A stretch of DNA of 64,000 nt from Bacteroidaceae bacterium (lineage in GTDB: Bacteria > Bacteroidota > Bacteroidia > Bacteroidales > Bacteroidaceae): contig JAFSNB010000042.1 in NCBI GenBank assembly GCA_017447625.1, positions 1 to 64,000 of the forward strand, in the 5' to 3' direction. How positions within the stretch are numbered: the stretch's first letter is position 1; the number at the start of each line of letters is the position of its first letter. The notes beneath the pieces were generated by a model. The model was not told where the DNA came from. It saw nothing but the letters and a program-made list of their open reading frames with translations, and searched no databases. Of this stretch, positions 53,678 to 62,100 are shown piece by piece. The translations under genes and the position numbers were made by a program.

Positions 53678-55942
53678 ATGTGCAGGAATAATTATCTTCA
53701 CATCTCCCGTATTTCATTTCTCTTTCTCGCCGTCATAGCTACTGCTACGGCGATGGCACAGAATGTAGGACGACACTGGACGGTGGCCGACGGACTGCCC
53801 ACGGGCGAGGTTCATCAGATTGTGGAACTGCCCAACGGACAGATGCTGGTGAACTGCGAGGGTGTCTTCTGCCTCTCCGACGGTAAAGGCTTCCAGACTA
53901 TTCCGTGCGACTACACCCGCGCCTACCGCCTCCCGCATTTCTCTTCTGGCTACCGACAGTTGTGGCAGGGCGACTCTCTGCTCTGGCTACGCGATTTCTA
54001 TCGCATCTATCTTTTTGATGCCCGCACGCGCTCGTTCCGTTATGATATTACTAAGGAAAATATCGATGAATTGGCCGATTTTGAAATTTCTACAGTAGTG
54101 TTAACCGACCGTCAGGGAGGCCTTTGGGAGGGCTCGATGCAAAATGGAATCCAATATACACCCCCTGCACGTCATCAAACCATTCTGATAGAAGGGGATA
54201 ACCCGACAATCGCTTTGGCACGCAGCACTTTGGATAGCCAGGGGCGCATCTGGCACTGCTGGAAAGACGGCGTTGTCTGCGAGGACGGTTCAGAGTGGAC
54301 GCGCTATCACTCAGGCAACGTGATGTCCTTGCCCTTTGACAGGACTACATTCGTCACAGAACTGTCCCGCGACCGCTATCTCCTGTGCGATTCCTTTTGT
54401 ATTCTAGGCTATTTCTATCCGCAGCGCATGGATTTCGTCTGTCTTAACGACCGTTTGCCTGCTCTCAATAGCTATCGTCATTTCGTCGGAGCCTGTCCGG
54501 TGGATGCCAAGTGGGTAGCTGTATATTCGCAAAACGGAGCCTTCCTCCTTGACACCGAGGCAGACACGCTGGCCCCCTTCCCGTGTGCCGGCGAGATAGA
54601 GCGGTTCAGCACCAAGTACAATTGTATAGTGCGCGATACCAAGGGCTGTCTGTGGGTCGGGACGCAGAACGGACTATTTAAGACCCACCCTCAACCCCTC
54701 CCGTGGAGGGAGGGGAGTGATTACCTCTGTGAACGAGTGGAGGAACTTGCCAACAACTGTATCCGCAGTCTGGCAGTTGATGCCGATGGCAATGTGTGGG
54801 TAGGCTCTTCGAGCGGAATAAGTAAAATTGTCAATACCCCTCCCTCCCACGGGGGGAGTCGGAGAGGGGCCTCCACAGTCATCAACTACGGCGTTGAGGA
54901 CGGTTTTCCGGCGATTGGTATTATGGAACGTGCCGCTATGCTGTTGCCTGACAGCAGCCTGGTGTTTGTCTATAGACCTGACTTGGCTGTCAGGTTCCGT
55001 CCTGAGTGGTTAGCTCTTGCTGACACATCGCCGCTGGCTACAGTAATAACTTCAGTCAGGGTAGGGGACGAGATCTTGCCCTTGGAGAGTCTTTCCACAG
55101 GCCCGGAAGGGAAAAGTGGCAATCTGCGTTTCCGATATAATCAGAACAGTCTCGCCGTTCAGTTCTCAGCTCTCAACTATGCCACGCCTTCGCACACCCG
55201 ATACCGCTATCGTTTGTATGGTCTTGAGACTGAGTGGCAAAGTCTGCCTCAATATGCTCTTGGAGACCGTCAAGGCAGCTATGGCACCGCCGAGTACCGG
55301 GCTCTGCCGCCCGGCAAATACACTTTCGAGGTTCAGTCTGCTATTGACGAAGGACCTTGGGGCGCGTCGTCACAGTTGGTATTTGCTATCCAGCCTCCTT
55401 GGTGGCTGACTTGGTGGGCAAAAGCCATTTATTGCCTATTAAGCCTATTAAGCCTGTTAAGCCTGTTAAGCTATTATTTGAAGCGCAAACGAGCTGCACT
55501 TGAGCGCGAGAACGACCAGCGCGTCAACCGTCTCTTCGAGTTGCGTGAAGAGGCTCGTCACCAGTTTGCCGAGAGTACGAACATCGACCCGCAGAAAATC
55601 GGTGTGAACAGTGAGGAGGAGGCGTTTGCCGAGCGGATGCTCAAAGCCATCGAAGGCCACCTCTCGGATGCCGAATACGGGGTTGATCAGCTTGCCTCGG
55701 ACGTGGCTATGAGCCGTTCCGCCCTTTACAGCAAACTGCGCACTATGCTTGGCATCTCACCAGCCGACTTCATTCGCAACGTCCGTCTGAAACACGCTGC
55801 CCAGTTGCTGAGTGACACCGACCTGCCCATTGGCGAGATTGCCGAGTGTGTAGGTTACAACACTCACAAGGCTTTCTCCTCCAATTTCAAGAAGATGTTC
55901 GGGGTCCTTCCCTCTGCATACCGCACTCCAGAGGGAAATTAG
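53678..55942 (+). CDS. Transmembrane propeller/AraC regulator without kinase
   Basis: 754 residues in the same order as the 41833 protein: signal segment, propeller blades (GCLWVGTQNGLFKT, GNVWVGSSSGISKI), Y_Y_Y (YRYRLYGLETEWQSLPQ), a membrane segment (about 574-600) and an AraC HTH (about 650-750: LASDVAMSRSALYSKLRTML, IAECVGYNTHKAFSSNFKK). No histidine kinase or receiver domain. The membrane segment contains SLLSLLSLLS, encoded by a 12-base tandem repeat. Divergent from the lyase operon, which it probably regulates. Confidence 0.87.
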   Translation: MCRNNYLHISRISFLFLAVIATATAMAQNVGRHWTVADGLPTGEVHQIVELPNGQMLVNCEGVFCLSDGKGFQTIPCDYTRAYRLPHFSSGYRQLWQGDSLLWLRDFYRIYLFDARTRSFRYDITKENIDELADFEISTVVLTDRQGGLWEGSMQNGIQYTPPARHQTILIEGDNPTIALARSTLDSQGRIWHCWKDGVVCEDGSEWTRYHSGNVMSLPFDRTTFVTELSRDRYLLCDSFCILGYFYPQRMDFVCLNDRLPALNSYRHFVGACPVDAKWVAVYSQNGAFLLDTEADTLAPFPCAGEIERFSTKYNCIVRDTKGCLWVGTQNGLFKTHPQPLPWREGSDYLCERVEELANNCIRSLAVDADGNVWVGSSSGISKIVNTPPSHGGSRRGASTVINYGVEDGFPAIGIMERAAMLLPDSSLVFVYRPDLAVRFRPEWLALADTSPLATVITSVRVGDEILPLESLSTGPEGKSGNLRFRYNQNSLAVQFSALNYATPSHTRYRYRLYGLETEWQSLPQYALGDRQGSYGTAEYRALPPGKYTFEVQSAIDEGPWGASSQLVFAIQPPWWLTWWAKAIYCLLSLLSLLSLLSYYLKRKRAALERENDQRVNRLFELREEARHQFAESTNIDPQKIGVNSEEEAFAERMLKAIEGHLSDAEYGVDQLASDVAMSRSALYSKLRTMLGISPADFIRNVRLKHAAQLLSDTDLPIGEIAECVGYNTHKAFSSNFKKMFGVLPSAYRTPEGN
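54682..54717. repeat. GC-rich palindromic element, type A, in the regulator
   Basis: GACCCACCCTCAACCCCTCC, GTGGA loop, GGGAGGGGAG; encodes THPQPLPWREGS. Confidence 0.8.
54836..54872. repeat. GC-rich palindromic element, type B, in the regulator
   Basis: CCCTCCCTCCCACGGGGGG, then TCGGAGAGGGGCC; encodes TPPSHGGSRRGAST. Confidence 0.8.
55439..55473. repeat. 12-base tandem repeat encoding part of a membrane segment
   Basis: TTAAGCCTATTAAGCCTGTT units, about three copies, coding for the SLLSLLSLLS core. Confidence 0.75.
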
Positions 55943-55944
55943 TT

Positions 55945-55985
55945 TAGAGATTAGAGATAAAAGATTAAAGATTAGAGATTAGAGA
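55945..55985. repeat. GATTAGAGATTAGAG repeat after the regulator
   Basis: TAGAGATTAGAGATAAAAGA and similar units begin just past the stop codon. The remaining spacer to 56068 is AT-rich, with nothing else recognisable. Confidence 0.6.
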
Positions 55986-56068
55986 CAAAATAAGCAAAAA
56001 TTGTTGCAAAATCAGCAAAAAATGACTTTCAGAAGGGTGGAGGCAACGAATTTTTGGAATTTTTTTTT

Positions 56069-56076
56069 TAACTTTG
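56069..56076 (+). promoter_or_regulatory. -7 promoter motif (TAACTTTG)
   Basis: TAnnTTTG after a long T run, 44 bases before the giant ORF. Confidence 0.6.
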
Positions 56077-56119
56077 CAGCGGTTTAATTCAAAATCAAAA
56101 ATTTTTTTATTTATAACTT

Positions 56120-59100
56120 ATGCAACAAAATACGAACATTTTGCGAGGGCGACCGTGGCTACTGCTACTGTTGCTCTTTGCATGGCTGCTGCCTCAGGAG
56201 GCGGCGGCAACGTATGTAGATGAGGCCGACAACTACACCGTCTCTTTGGGCGGTTCAAACATCGTCTACTTCGAGGCGCCGGTGTACGACACCGATGACA
56301 CCGACACCTGGATTGAAAAAGGTAACCTGAAGGTCTCTGTGGAAGGTGGTTCGGAAACCACTATCTTCACATGGGAGTCAGAGACGAATATTGACAACTC
56401 CAACACATCTCTGAATTGTAAATTCAGCACTTCAGCCGACGGTTTCTTCGACATCACCTTAGGAAATTCGAGAAGTACAGCCAGGCTGACCAAGAGTTCT
56501 GAGCGGTGGCTCTCCCTGACCCGCAACAGCGACAACAAGACCTTTGACTTCAGTGCCGAGTGGGTCGTACCCTATAACCTCTTGGGCAAGAAGCTGACAT
56601 TCACCTGGGACGTCACCCGCAACGGTAACTCCCCGCGCGTGAAGGAAACAGTGGCCGGCATCAAGTCTAAAGTAATCACCATGCCGCAGGCCGCAGCAAA
56701 GCTGTCGCCCTTCATTTCCACCCCCATGTTGAGTCCCACCAACCCGGGCAAGCTGGAGATACCCTGGTTCATGGCCTCAGACAGTATCACCAGTGCCTAC
56801 TATGAGTACTATGATGCCAGCGGTAGATACCAGAAGAAGGAAATCACGAACATGAGCAGCGGAGTCATCGAACTCGATGCCACCGTTCCCCACCGCAACT
56901 TCCGGGTAGTCTGCAGCTACAAGCAGGCTGGCGACAAGGGTAGCTACCTCATTGAGAACCAAGGGTCGAATACACAGAATATACCCATGGTTCATGCCCC
57001 CGTCGGTCTGACCGCCCTCCCCTTAGGCGGCAGGAAGGCGATGGTGGAAGTGACATGGAACGTGCCCTATCTGGACTATGAGGACCTCACGCCCTCCGAC
57101 TTCTTCGAGGTACAGCGCTCGTTGACCGGCAAGGAAGAAGACTTCGAGACCATTGATCAGGAGTTTATATCGAAAGGCAACAAACAGTCTACCTACACCT
57201 TCATCGACAGCACCCTGATTGAAGCCATCGAAGCAGGCATGCTGAAGGATGGCGGCACGCTGGACAACCTCACCTACCGTGTGCGGCGTACGATTACCAA
57301 AGAGTGGGGCTGGGGCGCAGACAACAACTGCGCCGCGTCCGTCAGGTGTATCATGGACAACCTCCACCTGCTGCGCGTGGCGAACTGCTCGGCCGACTGG
57401 GAAGACCAGCGGGCCTACACCGTGCGCGTGACATGGAACTATGCCAGCGAATACAATGCCGTGTGGGACGACCGTGCCCAGATGGTGCTGCGCGTCATGT
57501 CGAAGAACAGTGCCGGCGAAGTGGTCGACAGCCTCACCTATGTGCTCGACCAGACCGAGCGCGCACAGTGCTACAAGGTGGTGAACCTCACGCGCTCGTG
57601 CGTACATTATGATATTGATATGTATGTGGAGCGTGGCGAGTCGCCCATCAACTATGGCGACCAGGTGAAGGAATACTACTTCCCCATCCGCTCGGCAGCA
57701 GATTGGGACACCTTCCGCCAGAAGGTGGAGGACGCCAAAAACGGGAGTGATGTGTACGCCCGCCTCTATGCCGACATCACCGTCAGTGACTACGTGGGCA
57801 GCAGCGAAGGCGCGCCCTTCCGTGGCATCTTCGATGGCAACGGCTACACGCTGACCTTCAACAAGTCGGGAATCACAGAAGAGTATGTGGCTCCCTTCCG
57901 CTATGTCGGCAATGCCTCTATCCGCAACCTGCACACGGCAGGAACCATCAGTTCCGGCAGTAAGTTCATTGCTGGACTTATCGGCAGTGTTATTGCCGAT
58001 GCGAACGTTTATGTCGAAAGTTGCCGTTCATCGGTGACGCTCAACTCCAGCGTGACAGGCGAAGCCAGCAACGGCGGCATGGTGGCAGTCGTAAACAGCG
58101 ATGCCGACATTTCTTTCCGCAGCTGTAAGTTCGACGGCATTTTTGATGGAAAGAATAGCCGGAGCCACGGTGGCTTTGTGGGATGGACCAACGGCTCTGT
58201 CACCATCGAGAACTGCCTCTTTGCCCCCACCGGACTCAACACCAATTCTCATGACTGCGAGACGTGGGCACGCAATTCCGGAAAAGTCAACTTCAAGCTC
58301 ATCAACAGTTATGCAACCCTAGAGTTCGGCTCAGCGCGGAATATCGTCATCCGCAGTGCAGCCGACTGGCTCAAGTTCGTCGACTTAGTGGAAGCATCCC
58401 AAGGCCAATACACGATTGATGCCACCCTCGATGCCGACATCTCAATCTTCAAGGGAGTTGCACAAAATAGTTACTATAATGGCGTTTTCAACGGCAACGG
58501 CCATACGCTCGACGTCGATTTGCGAGGTGACGCGGCGACATCCTACGTGGCTCCATTCTGTAAAGTAGTTGAAGCCACCATCAAGAACCTTCATGTCACA
58601 GGGGCTGTTACCTCCCCACAACCGTATGCAGCCGGCCTCGTCGGCAGTGTACAATCCTCACTTACCATAGAGAACTGCCAGTCGTCAGTCACGCTTCTCA
58701 ACCAAAAGGATGAAGCCATGTCCAACGGCGGTTTCGTGGGGGACGTCAGAGGTACCCTCGCGAAGGTGGTGATTAGCAACAGTAAGTTCGACGGCTGTTT
58801 CTTGGGCGGCCTAAGTTATGGCCACGGAGGCTTCGTGGGCAATATCGCAGCAGGCGATGTGTCGATTAAGAACTGTCTCTTTGCCCCCGACCACATCGAT
58901 ACCAAGACAGACCAGTGCGAGACGTGGGCACGCATCAATGAGCTTCCGGGTCAGTCGGCCAAACTGTCAGTAACAGACTGCAAGGCCACGAAATACTTTG
59001 GGGCCAACCGTATAACTATCAAAAGTGCTGAGGACTGGGAAAGCCTCCGCAGCCGGGTGGAGCAAAGCAAGGGCGCAAGCGATTTCACGGTATTTCTCGA

Positions 59101-62100
59101 TGCCGACATCACCGTCACTACGTCTGTGGGTGAAAACAATGATGCTCCCTTCAGGGGCACCTTCAATGGCAACGGCCATACGCTGACCTACAATCCGGTG
59201 CCAAGCAACGGGGATTATGTTGCACCCTTCCGTTATGTCAGCGATGCCACCTTCAATAGTCTGCATACTGCAGGCACTATTGATACTGAAGGTGATTATG
59301 CAAGTGGACTCATTGCTCAAGTAAAGTCGTATTGTGAGGTCAGAGTCAACAGCTGCGTCTCTTCGATTAGCATTACCAGCAATGATGAAAATGTGTATCT
59401 TGCAGGCTTCATATCCCGCATCGGGTCTAGTGGCAGTGCTGTATTGTCCGACTGTAAGTTTGATGGCAAATTTATAGGTCGTGGCTCTCGCTTCTATGGC
59501 TTCGTGGGCAACAATATATATGCTAACCGTGTAGGTATAATTAACTGCTTCTTCGCTCCTGAACATAATGGTAATTCATCTACCCGCAGTAAGACGTGGG
59601 CCAATGAAGATTACGGCTTAACTGTCGGCAACAGCTGGGCAACAAAGAAGATGCATGATGATGAAGAAGAAATCAATGTGTTCTCTACAGATGATGTGGC
59701 CGAACAGGTCAAGACTCTCGGCACAGGCTACTGGGAGGTGGTTGATGGCAAGGCTGTGCCTAAGTTTTCACAGAGCAAGGACCAAGAGCTCCTCACCAAC
59801 GAGACTGCAAGCCAGGTGGTCGGGCTACTTGGCAGCGCCAGCTGGCAGGTGGTGAACAACAAGGCTGTTCCCATTATGCTCACTGTTCCGGTGACTGCCG
59901 ACATCGCTTCCGAGGACAGCCTGCTGAGCAACTTCCCCACTGGTTGGCAGATGGATGGCGGCAAGCTTGTGCCCATCGCCCCGAAGTATGAGGAAATCAA
60001 CAAGAACGTCCCTGACTTAGCAACAAAACTGACCGGCCTCTTCTACCACAAGAATACCGGCACCATCGATCCGGAGCTGCTGACGCAGACACGCCAGAGC
60101 AGCGTGCTGCTGAGCTGGAACACTGACGGCAACCCCATCGACTACTTCATCGTGCAGCGCCGTGTCAAAGGCGAGGGCGACGATGCGTGGAAAGAGATAG
60201 CCACCAATATCGACCAGCTGAGCTACGAGGACACCAGCGTGTCGCCACTGGCCACGTATGAATATAAGGTCATCGGCGTTAACGACTGCGAGGGCATCAG
60301 CACCAGCGAGACTCAGGAGAAGACCGGCGAGTGTAAGCACACCGGCCGCTTGGAGGGCTACGTGCGCTACAACGACGGCACGGGCGCTCCCGATGTCGAG
60401 GTGGACATCATCTATGATGGAAAGAAGGTGACGAGCGTCAGGACCGACGAGAGCGGCTACTTCGAATGCGACGAGTTGTCGTACCAAGGCAAGACGGCTG
60501 TAGATTACAAGGTGCAACCTGTGACCTCCGAAGTTCTCCGTCTGGAGGTGGATGCCTACTCGGTGACCTTCAACGCCACGAGCAACAACGAGACTGTGCA
60601 CGAGTTCGTCATCACCAGCGGCAAGCGTTTCTCGGGCTTCGTGATGTACGACGGCACGAGCATCCCTGTGAAGGGTGTCAATTTCCTCGTCAACGGCAGG
60701 AAGATCCACAACGCCAAGGGCGACCTCGTGGAGACCGACTACGACGGCAGCTTCTCCTTCCGCCTGATGGAGGGTGACAACACCATTCAGGCTGTGATGG
60801 ATAATCACGTGTTCACGAACGACGGCTGGTATAAGAACTCCGGCAAGCAGAACATCACGAGCGACGTGGCTGGCATCTATTTCTACGACGCCACGAAGGT
60901 GAGGCTGACCGGCCGCGTGGTCGGCGGCGACGAGCAGGGCAGCAAGCCGTTGCTGAATAACCTGTCGAAGAACAACCTGGGCGACTCGCTGACGATTGTG
61001 CTCACCTTGGAGGGCGACAACACGTCGTGGCTGGTGTATGACAACCTGAACCCCAACCGCACCCAGCGCGAGGAGGTGGTCCGTCATCCGCGCGGCGGCG
61101 ACAAGCACTATACCTCTGTGAAGACCCTGCGCAAGCGCGTGGAGGTTACCCCGGACCTCGCCACCGGTGAATACACGCTCATGCTGCCGCCCGTGCGCTG
61201 GAAGGTGCAGCAGGTATACTGCACCGGCTACCCGACCCTGTTCCAGGAAGGTCAGGTGAGTGAGGTTATCGACCTTACCAATTGCTTGACCCCAAAGGAT
61301 ACTACCTATATGGGCGTCTTCAGGGATGTGGACACCATGCGTGTGGAAAATCCCACGGCCAGCTACCACGCTGTCTACAACCGCATCTTCCACAATCCCG
61401 TGGAGGTCACCTACAAGCAGCTGGGCTACGACACCTTCAATTACTTCGGCGACAAATCTTACATGGCTACCGAGCTAAACGGCGACATGGCCGAGGTTCC
61501 TCTGGCCTACCCGAACCCGCTTGACTCGACACAGGCTCTCTACAGCTTCGACTACCCCGTGTTCAGCATGGAGCGCCAGTACCGTATCCAGCTGCAAGTG
61601 GCCGAGCGCTATCTCTACAACAACAATCCGGCCACCGGGAAGATAGATCTCGTGACGCTGGGCGGAGGCAAGGCACGGATGCAGAATGGCATGAAAGCCT
61701 TCTCGGATAAAGCACTTTTTGAGCCTCCCGTGGAAATCGACAGCCTGGGACGTGCCCTGTTCACCCTGAAGGCCGACCAGACCACCACGCTGCTGACGGG
61801 CCTGAATGCCCTGAAGACGGTTTCCTTCACCGTGGAGCGCGATGGCACCTTCTACGAGGCCGCTCCCCTGCATGGCTACGTGCTCAACATGTTCCCCGTG
61901 GGCGAGGCCAAGACCGTGCTCTCCGAGGGTCAGCCCGTGCTGTTCGACATCCTGCGCGACCCGCCGGGTTCCTACAGCACGAACACCCTGGCCAAGGGCG
62001 CCACGCTCAACTATACGTACATGATGAACCTGTCGATTTCGGCTGGCCTGTATTTCTCCTATAAGGAAGGCAAGAAACTGCAGACCGTGTCGGCCTCCGT

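Noticed and set aside
3663..54872. GC-rich palindromes as ordinary intrinsic terminators
   Set aside because: Most are inside open frames, lack a following T run and are read through in translation. Only the intergenic copies at 8328 and 18275 could also terminate.
41833..55942. Calling the two regulators classical hybrid two-component systems
   Set aside because: No histidine phosphoacceptor, ATPase or receiver motifs lie between the membrane span and the HTH; the gap is too short to hold them.
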